Assembly (NCBI RefSeq): GCF_008014745.1
Contig: NZ_VPFD01000004.1
Location: 247,152-311,151, forward strand
DNA length: 64,000 bases
From: Massilia arenae
GTDB lineage: Bacteria > Pseudomonadota > Gammaproteobacteria > Burkholderiales > Burkholderiaceae_D
Reading direction: 5' to 3'
Shown: positions 44,337 through 53,802 of the stretch, one piece after another
How the letters are laid out: each line of letters opens with the position of its first letter
Numbering within the stretch: position 1 is the first letter of the stretch
The notes under the pieces: model-generated
Told to the model about the DNA's origin: nothing
Databases searched by the model: none
Seen by the model: only the letters and a program-made list of their open reading frames with translations
Position numbers and translations under genes: made by a program

Positions 44337-45152
44337 ATGGCACGTCTACCCACTTACTTCGTCTCGCACGGGGGAGGCCCCTGGCCGTGGATGCGCGAGC
44401 AGTACGGTACTGCCTACGACCAGCTGGCCGCCTCGCTGGCTGCCATGCGCGCCGAGGCTGGAGAGACGGTGCGCGCAGTGCTGGTCGTGACCGCCCACTG
44501 GGAGACGCCGCAGTTCATGGTGTCGTCGGGCACGGCGCCCGGCATGATCTACGACTACGGCGGCTTCCCGCCGCACACCTATCAGGTGAAGTACCCGGCG
44601 CCGGGCGAGCCGGCGCTGGCGCGGCGCGTGGCCGACCTGCTCGAGGCCGCGGGTCATCCCGCCACGCTGGACGCCGAACGCGGCTTCGACCATGGCACGT
44701 TCTCGATGCTGTACCCGGTCTATCCGGAAGCACGCATGCCGGTGGTGCAGCTGTCGATCCGGCGCGACCTGGATCCGGCCACCCACCTGGCGGCGGGCCG
44801 CGCGCTGGCGCCGTTGCGCGATGAGGGAATTTTGATCATCGGCAGCGGGCTGTCGTATCACAATCTGCGCCAGTTCGGGCCGAATGGGCGCGAAGCTTCG
44901 CAGGCCTTCGATGGCTGGCTGCAGCACGCGCTGCTCGAACTCGATCCATCGCAACGCGAGCAAGCCTTGCTGCGCTGGGACACGGCGCCACAGGCACGGG
45001 CGGCGCATCCGCGCGAGGAGCACCTGATACCGCTGATGGTGGCATTGGGGGCGGCCGAGCAGGAAGCCGCGGCCTGCGTCTATCATGAAGACGCGTTCAT
45101 GGGCAATCTGGCGGTGTCGAGTTTCAGGTTCGGAGAGCCGCCGCAGGTTTAA
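44337..45152 (+). CDS. DODA-type extradiol ring-cleavage dioxygenase (LigB superfamily)
   Basis: 271 residues from ATG 44337 (AGAGGAG upstream). Motifs of the 4,5-DOPA dioxygenase-like family: YFVSHGGGPWPWM, VVTAHWETPQFM, YDYGGFPPHTYQVKYPAPG, RGFDHGTFSMLYPVYPEA and GSGLSYHNLRQF, giving the His ligands of a single-metal site. Physiological substrate is not known for most bacterial members. Divergent from the btuB riboswitch and convergent with rbgA across a REP-like element. Confidence 0.92.
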   Translation: MARLPTYFVSHGGGPWPWMREQYGTAYDQLAASLAAMRAEAGETVRAVLVVTAHWETPQFMVSSGTAPGMIYDYGGFPPHTYQVKYPAPGEPALARRVADLLEAAGHPATLDAERGFDHGTFSMLYPVYPEARMPVVQLSIRRDLDPATHLAAGRALAPLRDEGILIIGSGLSYHNLRQFGPNGREASQAFDGWLQHALLELDPSQREQALLRWDTAPQARAAHPREEHLIPLMVALGAAEQEAAACVYHEDAFMGNLAVSSFRFGEPPQV

Positions 45153-45173
45153 GCAATCTGCTGCGCCGCCAGC

Positions 45174-45263
45174 ACGTCGTACCCGAGAAGGCGGGTACCC
45201 AAGTACTGCGTGAGCTACCGTAACGCTGGCACACTTGGGTACCCGCCTTCGCGGGTACGACGT
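45174..45263. repeat. REP-like palindromic element, copy 4
   Basis: ACGTCGTACCCGAGAAGGCG ... CGCCTTCGCGGGTACGACGT, 90 bp, between convergent DODA and rbgA genes. Stem pair here is TA/TA where copy 3 has CC/GG. Confidence 0.9.
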
Positions 45264-45302
45264 TTTGAGGCTAACGCTGGAAACCCACGCTAGAGGCGCG
45301 CC

Positions 45303-46250
45303 TTACGTCCCGCGCTTGCCGCGCGCCGCTTCTTCGGCCTTGGCGGCTGCCTTCTCGGCCGCGATCCGGGCCTTCTCGGCCACCTCGGCCTCATGCTGGG
45401 CCAGGCTGGCGGCACGCGATTCGGGCGTTTCCAGGCTGATGCGGCCCAGCGCGCCCTGGCGGTAATCCTGCAGCAGGGTATGCGCCGCTTTCTCGTAATC
45501 GTAGTCGCCGCCGCGCACGCGGAAGCCGCGACGCTGCGCCACACCCTCGACCACCGCCACGCCATCCATGCCTTCGGTCTTGAAACCGTAGCGCGCGGTG
45601 AGCAGTTGCGGGTAGCGCTGCAGCAGCAGCTCGCCCAGGTACTCGGCCACTTCTTCCTCGACCAGCGCATTGGTGCCGATCGCATGGCTGGCGGCCAGCA
45701 TCAGGCCGTCGCTGGCCATGGCGATCTTCGGCCACAGCATGCCGGGGGTGTCGACCAGCACCACGTTCTTGTTCAGGTACAGGCGCTGCTGGGTCTTGGT
45801 CACGGCCGGCTCGTCGCCCACCTTGGCCACGCGCTTCTTTAAAAGCGCGTTCATCAGTGTTGATTTTCCTACATTTGGGATGCCCATGATCATGATCCGC
45901 AGCGGCTTGGTCGGCACGCCGCGGTGCGGGGCCAGCGACAGGGCCAGCTCCGGGATGCGGGCCACGTCGGCCGGCTTCTTGGTCGTCATCGGATAGGCGG
46001 TCACGCCATCCTGGGCATCGTAATAGGCTTTCCAGGCGGCGGTCGCGTGCGGGTCGGCCAGGTCGATCTTGTTCAGGACCTTCAGGCAGGGGCGCTGGCG
46101 GAACTTGCGCAGTTGGTCCACCAGTGGGTTGCAGCTCGCCTCGGGCAGGCGCGCATCGAGGACCTCGATCACCAGATCGATGTTTTCCATCTGCTCGGCT
46201 GCTTCCTTCTTGGCCGCGTTCATGTGGCCAGGGAACCATTGTATCGACAT
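45303..46250 (-). CDS. rbgA: Ribosome biogenesis GTPase YlqF/RbgA
   Basis: 315 residues with circularly permuted GTPase motifs: G4 NKID (60-63) comes before G1 GIPNVGKSTLMNAL and G3 DTPGM. The N-terminus MSIQWFPGHMNAAKKEA is the RbgA/YlqF hallmark. Acts in late 50S subunit assembly. The C-terminal tail is unusually rich in Ala, Lys and Glu (AEKARIAAEKAAAKAEEAAR) and is likely helical. Confidence 0.94.
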   Translation of the reverse strand: MSIQWFPGHMNAAKKEAAEQMENIDLVIEVLDARLPEASCNPLVDQLRKFRQRPCLKVLNKIDLADPHATAAWKAYYDAQDGVTAYPMTTKKPADVARIPELALSLAPHRGVPTKPLRIMIMGIPNVGKSTLMNALLKKRVAKVGDEPAVTKTQQRLYLNKNVVLVDTPGMLWPKIAMASDGLMLAASHAIGTNALVEEEVAEYLGELLLQRYPQLLTARYGFKTEGMDGVAVVEGVAQRRGFRVRGGDYDYEKAAHTLLQDYRQGALGRISLETPESRAASLAQHEAEVAEKARIAAEKAAAKAEEAARGKRGT

Positions 46251-46413
46251 GCTATTGCTCTCTTAATCTTTCGTCCAAGGCGCTATTTTACGCTGAGCGT
46301 CGACACAAACGTAGCGGCGCCGCCACAAGGCCTCTTTCCATCGCACATACCGTTGAGCTATTGCAACACTGATGACATATTCCGCGCGCACACTGCTCTC
46401 TTGCCTGCACAAG

Positions 46414-46542
46414 ATGGAGATGGGAATGCGCGTACGGGAAAAACTGAAACGGTCGCTGGCACGCTGGTATGGCGTGCTGATGCTGTGCTGCGCCATCGTG
46501 GTGTCGGCGCTGGTCGAGCAGTTACCCCTGCTTCCCTACTAA
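46414..46542 (+). CDS. Small single-pass membrane protein (42 residues)
   Basis: MEMGMRVREKLKRSLARWYG leads into the hydrophobic segment VLMLCCAIVVSALV and ends EQLPLLPY. Lys/Arg-rich before and acidic after the segment, as for an inside-N membrane peptide. Three in-frame ATGs exist (46414, 46420, 46426); 46426 has GGAG upstream and would give 38 residues. It is flanked by rbgA (divergent) and ends exactly at the hairpin 46542-46572. No family recognised. Confidence 0.5.
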   Translation: MEMGMRVREKLKRSLARWYGVLMLCCAIVVSALVEQLPLLPY

Positions 46543-46572
46543 GAACCTATCCCAGTAGGTGGGATAGGTTCT
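46542..46572. terminator. Perfect 13-bp hairpin shared by convergent gene ends
   Basis: AGAACCTATCCCA (46542-46554), loop GTAGG, TGGGATAGGTTCT (46560-46572). The TAA of the small ORF abuts the left arm and the TAG of the minus-strand gene overlaps the right arm. No long T-run on either side. Confidence 0.7.
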
Positions 46573-47749
46573 AATCCCGCCCGCAGGCCGCCGGCGGCAA
46601 GGTCGCCTGCGGATCGAAGCGCGTCAGCCGCGCACGGGCCGCGGCGCGGTCCTTCGCATACTCGGCCAGGTAGCGGCTGCGTTCCTCGCTTTGCCACTCG
46701 ACATCCGGCACTCCGGCCAGCGAACGGGTGCGGCTGGCAATCACCTTGCCTTCCAGGCGCGGCAACAGCAGGCGGTCGGGGTCGGCATTCTCGCGCAGCA
46801 GATAGCCTTCGACGTCGCGCAGCAGCAGCGGCAGGCGCGGCGCACCGTCGTGCAGCAGCTTGCCGTGCACCTGGAGCCGCACCTGCTGCGCGCCCTGTCC
46901 CAGCACTTCGTTAAAGGTGGCCAGCGCGAACGGTCGGCCGGCCGCATCGTCGACGCGGCCCGTGACCACGTAGCGTCCGGGCAGGCGCACGTCCAGCGGC
47001 AGCGCGAACTGCAGCGCGCCGCCGTCGACCGCCTCGCGCGGCGCGCCGCTCCAGGTGGCAGGCGACTGCGGCGAGTAGATGACGTCGAACAGCACGACGC
47101 CTTCGCGGCCGCCGGCCTGGTAGCTGACCTCGAGCCGGATCGTGCCGTGGAATCCGCCCAGCGCCGTCTGCGCCGGCGCCAGTGTCCCGCGCCAGGCGCC
47201 GCCCTCGTCCGCGAACGGCACGGCGACCCGCGGCGCCGGACGGCTCAGCCCATAGGTCATGCCCTGGGCCAGCGCACGCGTGACGACCAGCGGCAACGGC
47301 TGGCCGTTCGCGTCCAGCGCGCGCAGCGTGAAGCGGGCCTCTTCGCCCGCCGCCAGATAAACCCGCGACTGCGCGGTCTGCAGCTGGACCTCTGGATGGC
47401 TGTCGCCGTCCTCCGCCCGCATCGGGTTGGTCTCGAACAGCGGCTGGTTCGGGTATAGCTGGTCGGGATGGTGGCCGGCCGGCCGCGACTCGTGCGGGTA
47501 GCGCGAATGCGCCAGGTAGCTGCAATAGGTGTGGTCGGTCAGGCGGACCTGTTCGACCAGTTGGCGCCGACGCGCCGCGCGGTCTTCAGGCGGGGCCGTG
47601 ACGGGCCGCGCCGCCACGATGGGCGGCGCCGAAGGCCGCGCCTGGGGCGCCTCGGGCACCGCCTCGCCCTCTCGCACCAGTACGATCAGTCCCACGCCGA
47701 TGCAGGCCGCCACGCCCGCCACGGCCGGCCAGCGCCAACGCCAAGCCAT
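46571..47749 (-). CDS. Membrane-anchored protein of unknown function
   Basis: 392 residues. One N-terminal membrane segment (WPAVAGVAACIGVGLIVLV, about 7-25), a Pro/Ala-rich linker to about 60, then a domain rich in beta structure (SRVYLAAGEEARFTLRALDA; GRYVVTGRVDDAAGRPFALATF). AGGAAAT lies before the ATG. It follows the secreted lipase-like gene by 9 bp, so the two are probably cotranscribed; a chaperone-like role for that partner (in the manner of lipase foldases) is possible but not shown. Confidence 0.75.
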   Translation of the reverse strand: MAWRWRWPAVAGVAACIGVGLIVLVREGEAVPEAPQARPSAPPIVAARPVTAPPEDRAARRRQLVEQVRLTDHTYCSYLAHSRYPHESRPAGHHPDQLYPNQPLFETNPMRAEDGDSHPEVQLQTAQSRVYLAAGEEARFTLRALDANGQPLPLVVTRALAQGMTYGLSRPAPRVAVPFADEGGAWRGTLAPAQTALGGFHGTIRLEVSYQAGGREGVVLFDVIYSPQSPATWSGAPREAVDGGALQFALPLDVRLPGRYVVTGRVDDAAGRPFALATFNEVLGQGAQQVRLQVHGKLLHDGAPRLPLLLRDVEGYLLRENADPDRLLLPRLEGKVIASRTRSLAGVPDVEWQSEERSRYLAEYAKDRAAARARLTRFDPQATLPPAACGRD

Positions 47750-47758
47750 GCCGATTTC

Positions 47759-48643
47759 CTAGTTGGCGGTGTTGACCATCGCCTCGCGCACGACCCCGAT
47801 GATGCCCTCCCAGTTGCCGTCGCCGTAGTGGTCGAAGTCTTCGCCGTCGTCGCGGAAGGCGACCGAGTGCCAGCTCCACTTGACGCTGCCCCCCTGGTTC
47901 GGCTCGGTGCCATAGCGCAGGTCGTCGCAGAACCAGTCGCCCGGATTGCAGAGCGAGCGGCCCGAGTTGCCGGCCGCGCCGCCGCTGCTGTGGTAGGCCA
48001 CGACTTCGTCGTCCTGTCCCGGCAGCAGGAAGGAATACACGGTGCCGCGCGCGCCGGCGTAGCGGTAGAACCAGATATTGCGGGTGTCGTTGTGGTTGTA
48101 CATGGCGCGCGCCGTGCCGGTGCGCAGGTCTTGCACCAGCGGTTCGGAGGTGGTCCAGGCGCCGGCATTGGCCAGTTCGGAGCCGCCCGCGGCGCCCGAG
48201 GCCACTCTCACCCACTTGATGTTCCAGCCGCCCTGCACGCCGCCCGCATCGCCGCAGACGCCGTCCGCGTTCGGCGTGGCGTTCTTGAGCGCGCGCGTGG
48301 TGCCGCCGAAATTGGCCAGGGTATACCCCAGCAGCGGCTCGCCCGCGCTGTAGGCCGCGATATAGCACCAGTTCTGGCCGGTGCAGAAGCAGTCGAGCGC
48401 GTCGCGCACGCGCCCGCTCTGCGAAGCGATGCTGCTGTAGCCGTCCCAGTTGACGGCCTTCTTGTTGACGCCGGCGGGCGTGGTGTCCGGCCCCCAGTAG
48501 CGGAAGTCGGCATAGTTGCCGGGCGTGCCGCCGCTGTTGCGGCCGGGGTCGCGGCCATTGAGCCAGAGGGTGTAGTTGGCCGCCTCGGCCAATCCCGCAG
48601 CCGACAGCAGGCAGAGCGCACACAGGGTCTGCTTCTTGTTCAT
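47759..48643 (-). CDS. Secreted hydrolase-like protein
   Basis: 294 residues with signal peptide NKKQTLCALCLLSAAGLAEA. Six or more Cys in the mature part suggest disulfides (ALDCFCTGQNWC; SLCNPGDWFCDDL). AYSAGE after WCYIA resembles a nucleophile elbow (AxSxG), with later Asp (GQDDEVVAYHSSGG) and His (SWHSVAFRDDGEDFDHYGDG) candidates, reminiscent of alpha/beta-hydrolase lipases. The assignment is tentative. Upstream partner of the membrane-anchored protein at 46571-47749. Confidence 0.65.
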   Translation of the reverse strand: MNKKQTLCALCLLSAAGLAEAANYTLWLNGRDPGRNSGGTPGNYADFRYWGPDTTPAGVNKKAVNWDGYSSIASQSGRVRDALDCFCTGQNWCYIAAYSAGEPLLGYTLANFGGTTRALKNATPNADGVCGDAGGVQGGWNIKWVRVASGAAGGSELANAGAWTTSEPLVQDLRTGTARAMYNHNDTRNIWFYRYAGARGTVYSFLLPGQDDEVVAYHSSGGAAGNSGRSLCNPGDWFCDDLRYGTEPNQGGSVKWSWHSVAFRDDGEDFDHYGDGNWEGIIGVVREAMVNTAN

Positions 48644-48732
48644 CTTCGTCTCCTCTACGCAAGCCGGACCAAGGCCGGTTATGCGTTAGTGCGCGCGAGG
48701 AGCCGCTGAGTTCCGCGACCGGCGCCGACGCC

Positions 48733-49665
48733 CTACTCGAGGTCGGCCATCACCTTCAGGTGCGCCACCACGCTGCGCCCCAGCGCCGAGAGGTCGTAGC
48801 CGCCTTCGAGACAGCTGACGACGCGCCCGCCGGCGTGTTCCTTGGCCACCGCCATGATCTGGCGCGTGATCCAGGCATAGTCGGCTTCCACCAGGCCCAT
48901 GCCGCCCATATCGTCGTCGCGGTGGCCGTCGAAGCCGGCCGAGATGAAGATCATCTGCGGCTTGAAGGCGTGCAGGGCCGGCAGCCACTGCTCCTGCACC
49001 AGCGTGCGCACCGCGTCGCCGTCGCCGCGCGCGGGCACCGGCACATTGATGCGGTTGGCCGTGACCGGTTCCACCTCGCTGTAGGGATAGAAAGGATGCT
49101 GGAAGAAGCTGGCCATCAATACGCGCGGCTCGTCGCGGAAGGCGTCGGCGGTGCCGTTGCCGTGGTGGACGTCGAAGTCGACGATGGCCACCCGCTCCAG
49201 GCCGTGGGCCTCGAGCGCATGGCGCGCCGCGATCGCGACATTATTGAAGAAGCAGAACCCCATCGGCTCGGTCGGCGTGGCGTGGTGGCCGGGCGGGCGC
49301 ACCGAACAGAAGGCGTTGGAGACGCTGCCCTTGATGACGTCGTCGGTGGCGGCCACCGCGGCGCCGGCCGCGCGCAGCGCTGCCTGGTAGCTGTAATGAC
49401 AGAGCGAGGTGTCGCCGTCGAGCGGGTAGTAGTCGCCGGGCGTGGCCGGCACGTGGTCGCGCACCAGCGCCAGCGCGCCTTGCGTATGGTTGCGCAAGAC
49501 CTGCTCGACCTCGGCCAGCGGCGCGCTGCGCTGCTCGATCAGCCCGTCCAGCCGGGCCAGGATCAGCTGGTCGTCGATCGCCTGCAGGCGGGCCGGGGAT
49601 TCGGGGTGCCAGCTGCCCATTTCATGCCGCAGGCAGTCCGGGTGGCTGTAAATCGCTGTACTCAT
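48733..49665 (-). CDS. Histone-deacetylase-family protein (second copy)
   Basis: 310 residues from ATG 49665. Motifs: MGSWHPESPARL, RPPGHHATPTEPMGFCFFNN, zinc ligands in DFDVHHGNGTAD, SAGFDGHRDD and LEGGYDLSALGRS. Similar in layout to the copy at 23703-24635 but with a longer active-site loop (HPFYPYSEVEPVTANRINVP). Stands alone, divergent from moxR. Confidence 0.92.
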   Translation of the reverse strand: MSTAIYSHPDCLRHEMGSWHPESPARLQAIDDQLILARLDGLIEQRSAPLAEVEQVLRNHTQGALALVRDHVPATPGDYYPLDGDTSLCHYSYQAALRAAGAAVAATDDVIKGSVSNAFCSVRPPGHHATPTEPMGFCFFNNVAIAARHALEAHGLERVAIVDFDVHHGNGTADAFRDEPRVLMASFFQHPFYPYSEVEPVTANRINVPVPARGDGDAVRTLVQEQWLPALHAFKPQMIFISAGFDGHRDDDMGGMGLVEADYAWITRQIMAVAKEHAGGRVVSCLEGGYDLSALGRSVVAHLKVMADLE

Positions 49666-49862
49666 GGTGCTCTCGTCTCCGACTATGCTCATCCATTCAC
49701 ACCCCGTGTCGCCGTTCTCGCATAGAATCGTCTGGAACGGCTGGCGCTTGCCAGGGCATGAAGCTTGCCAATGGCGCTAATCTACCACGGCAAGCCGCGG
49801 CCCCGCTCGGCCGGCGCCGTATTGCAGACGCATCGACCGCCTCGACCAACCACGGAAAATCC

Positions 49863-50782
<920 letters not shown>

Positions 50783-50783
<1 letters not shown>

Positions 50784-51814
50784 TGGCGCAGGCGCAGCAG
50801 AAGGTCCAGGGGCGGCAGGGGCTGCGCGGGCGGCTGCGCCGCGCGACCGGCGCCTGGCTGCCGCGCGCCGGCAAGCTGGACGCCGGCGAAGTGGTGCTCA
50901 AGCAGCGCCGCGTGTTCATCCTGCCCACCCGGGCCGGCCTGGGCTTCGCGGTGCTGCTGGCGGTGCTGTTGATCGGCTCGATCAATTACGCGCTCGGCCT
51001 GGGCTTCGGCCTGACCTTTCTGGCGCTGGCCTGCGCGCTGGTCGACATGGTCGCCACCTACCGCAACCTGGCGCACCTGGCCTTGCTGCAGGGGCGGGTC
51101 GCGCCCGCGTTCGCGGGCCAGGAAGTCCAGTTCGAGCTGCAGGTCTTCAACCGCACCCGCCTGGCGCGCTACGCCGTCCGCGCCGATTTTGCTAACGTCG
51201 CCGAGCCACGCCACGTGGCCGACATCGCGCCCGGCACCCATGCGATCCTGACCCTGTCGGTGCCGACCCTGCAGCGCGGCTGGCTGGCGCCGGCCCGGGT
51301 CAAGCTGTCGACGCATTTTCCGCTCGGCCTGTTCAATGCCTGGAGCTACTGGCGCCCCGCCGCGCGCGCCCTGGTCTATCCGCGCCCCGAGGATGGCGCA
51401 CCGGGCCTGCCGCTGGGCGGCGGCAGCGGCAGCAGCCTGCGCGCCGCCGGTCACGACGATTTCGCCGGCGTGCGCAATTACCAGGCCGGCGACTCGCCGC
51501 GCCAGCTGGCCTGGCGCCAGATCGCCCGGCTCGATCCCAGCATCGGCGGCGCCTTGGTGTCGAAGCATTTCGAGGGCGGCGGCGACGACGAGCTGGTGCT
51601 CGATTTCGATGCCTTGCCGGCCACGCTCGACCTCGAACTGCGCCTGTCGCGCCTGACGCGCTGGGTGCTGGAGGCGGAAAGCCGCGCCCTGCCCTATGCC
51701 TTCCGCCTGGGCGCGCTGCGCTTGCCCGCCGCCCTGGGCGCGGCCCACCAGGCGGCCTGCCTGCGCGCGCTGGCGCTCCATGGTATCGATGAGGGCATCG
51801 GGGAACCCGCATGA
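50783..51814 (+). CDS. DUF58-domain membrane protein
   Basis: 343 residues; ATG overlaps the moxR stop (TGATG). Two adjacent membrane segments around 53-92 (GLGFAVLLAVLLIGSINYAL and FGLTFLALACALVDM), then an extracytoplasmic beta domain, then the DUF58 signature DDFAGVRNYQAGDSPRQLAWRQIAR with a von Willebrand-like acidic site after it. Such proteins are paired with MoxR ATPases and transglutaminases, as here. Confidence 0.92.
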
Positions 51815-53802
51815 AGCTCCTGGCGACGCCGCTCACCCGCGACAAGGCCGACACCCTGCTGCTGCTGGGCAGCGCGGTGCTGGTGCTGGCGCCGCATGCC
51901 CTGCACCTGCCGCTCTGGGTCTCGCTGCTGTGCGGCGCCACCCTGGCCTGGCGCGCCGCGATCACCCTGCGCGGCAAGCGCATGCCGCCGGCCCTGGTGC
52001 TGCTGCCGGTGGCGGTGGCCGCGATGGCCGGCGTGCAGTTCAGCTACGAGACCCTGCTCGGCAAGGATGCCGGGGTCGCGATGCTGGTGCTGCTGGTCGC
52101 CTTCAAGATGCTCGAGATGCATGCGCGGCGCGATCTGTTCGTCGTGATCTTCCTGTGCTTCTTCCTGGTGCTGACCAACTTCTTCTATTCCCAGGGCATC
52201 GGCACCGCCCTGTTGACCGTCGCCTCGGTGCTGCTACTGCTTTCGACCCAGCTGTCGTTCCAGTTCGCAGGCACCGTGCCGCCGCTGCGCACCCGCCTGG
52301 CGATGGCCGGCCGCACGCTGGCCTTCGCCCTGCCGATCGCGATCGTGCTGTTCGTGGTTTTCCCGCGCATCCACGGCCCGCTGTGGACCATGCCGGGCGA
52401 TGCCGCCGGCCCGAGCTCGGGCCTGTCGGATTCGATGGCGCCGGGCCAGATGTCGAACCTGGCCCTGTCCGAGGAGACTGCCTTTCGCGTGCGTTTCCTG
52501 ACGCCTCCCCCGGTGCAGACCCAGCGCTACTGGCGCGGCCCGGTGCTCGATTTCTTCGACGGCCTCACCTGGTCGCGCGGCGCCAGCCAGGCGTCGGGCC
52601 GCGACCTGCACCTGGCGGTGCATGGCGACGCGATCGACTACGAGGTCACGCTGGAACCCTCTCAGTCGCGCTGGGTATTTACGCTGGAGATGCCGGGCGA
52701 GCTGCCGCGGGTGGCGGGCCACGAATTGCGGCTCTCGCCGCAGTTCGAGCTGACCGCGAACGACGCCATCGCCAGCCGGGTGCGCTATCGCGCCAGCTCG
52801 CATCTGCAATTCGTTTTCCAGGGCGGGGCGAGCCTGGACGACGCCCGGCGCTGGCTGCTGCTGCCGTATGGCTTCAATCCGCGCGCGCTGGCCGCCGGGC
52901 GCGAGTTGCGCCGGCTGCCCGATCCGGCGCAGCGGGTCGAGGCCGTGCTGGCGCAGTTCCGCCAGCAGCCTTTCGAATACACCTTGTCTCCGCCGCTGCT
53001 GGGCCGGCACACGGTCGACGAATTCCTGTACGGCACCCGCTCGGGCTTTTGCGAACACTATTCAGGCGCCTTCGTGTTCCTGATGCGCGCCGCCGGCGTG
53101 CCGGCGCGCGTGGTGACCGGCTACCAGGGCGGCGAGATCAATCCGCTCGACGGCTTCATGACGGTGCGCCAGTCCGATGCCCATGCCTGGGCCGAAGTCT
53201 GGATCGCGGGGATCGGCTGGCAGCGGGTCGACCCAACCGCGGCGGTGGCGCCCGAGCGCGTGCGGCGCGGCCTGGACGCCTCGGTGCAACGCCCGGCCCC
53301 GTTCGGCATCGAGGCGCTGCGCGGCATGAATCCCTTCCACGGCGGCGCCAATGCCTGGCTGGCCCAGCTGCGCAACGCGGCCAGCGCCGTCAACAATGGC
53401 TGGAACCAGTGGGTGCTCAACTATACGCCCGAGCGCCAGCGCGAGGTCGTGCGCGACCTGCAGCGCAAACTGTTCGGCTGGCCTTTTATCGCTCTGCTAA
53501 CGTCTGTTGCCGTGGGCCTCGCCTTGCTCGTCTTTTTGCGCCGGCGTCGGGAAATCCACCCGGTCGATGCTCTATACTCGACCCTGTGCAAGCGTCTCGG
53601 CCAGCTGGGCCTGGCGCGCGCGCAGGACGAAGGACCGAGCGCCTACGCGGCGCGGGTCGCCGGCGCCAGCGAACTGGCGCCGCAAACGCGCGCGGCGGCA
53701 CAGGACTTCCTGCGTCGGTACAGCGCCTGGCGCTACGCGCCCCCGACAACCGATCCCCGGCTTACCGCCACCTTGAAAAGCTTATTGTCGCAAGTCAGAT
53801 GA
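51811..53802 (+). CDS. Membrane-anchored transglutaminase-like protein (DUF3488/TgpA type)
   Basis: 663 residues. About six N-terminal membrane segments (from LLLLGSAVLVLAPHALHLPL to LAFALPIAIVLFVVF), a periplasmic domain, and the transglutaminase core with Cys (RSGFCEHYSGAFVFLMR), His (SDAHAWAEVW) and Asp (VDPTAAV). A last membrane segment lies near 560 (WPFIALLTSVAVGLALLVFL). Overlaps DUF58 and mltB by 4 bp each. Homologues are needed for envelope integrity in Pseudomonas. Confidence 0.93.
   Translation: MKLLATPLTRDKADTLLLLGSAVLVLAPHALHLPLWVSLLCGATLAWRAAITLRGKRMPPALVLLPVAVAAMAGVQFSYETLLGKDAGVAMLVLLVAFKMLEMHARRDLFVVIFLCFFLVLTNFFYSQGIGTALLTVASVLLLLSTQLSFQFAGTVPPLRTRLAMAGRTLAFALPIAIVLFVVFPRIHGPLWTMPGDAAGPSSGLSDSMAPGQMSNLALSEETAFRVRFLTPPPVQTQRYWRGPVLDFFDGLTWSRGASQASGRDLHLAVHGDAIDYEVTLEPSQSRWVFTLEMPGELPRVAGHELRLSPQFELTANDAIASRVRYRASSHLQFVFQGGASLDDARRWLLLPYGFNPRALAAGRELRRLPDPAQRVEAVLAQFRQQPFEYTLSPPLLGRHTVDEFLYGTRSGFCEHYSGAFVFLMRAAGVPARVVTGYQGGEINPLDGFMTVRQSDAHAWAEVWIAGIGWQRVDPTAAVAPERVRRGLDASVQRPAPFGIEALRGMNPFHGGANAWLAQLRNAASAVNNGWNQWVLNYTPERQREVVRDLQRKLFGWPFIALLTSVAVGLALLVFLRRRREIHPVDALYSTLCKRLGQLGLARAQDEGPSAYAARVAGASELAPQTRAAAQDFLRRYSAWRYAPPTTDPRLTATLKSLLSQVR

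Noticed and set aside
51696-53798. Long open frame upstream of mltB in the same frame
   Set aside because: It reads the transglutaminase gene in the wrong frame; a proper signal peptide begins at 53799.
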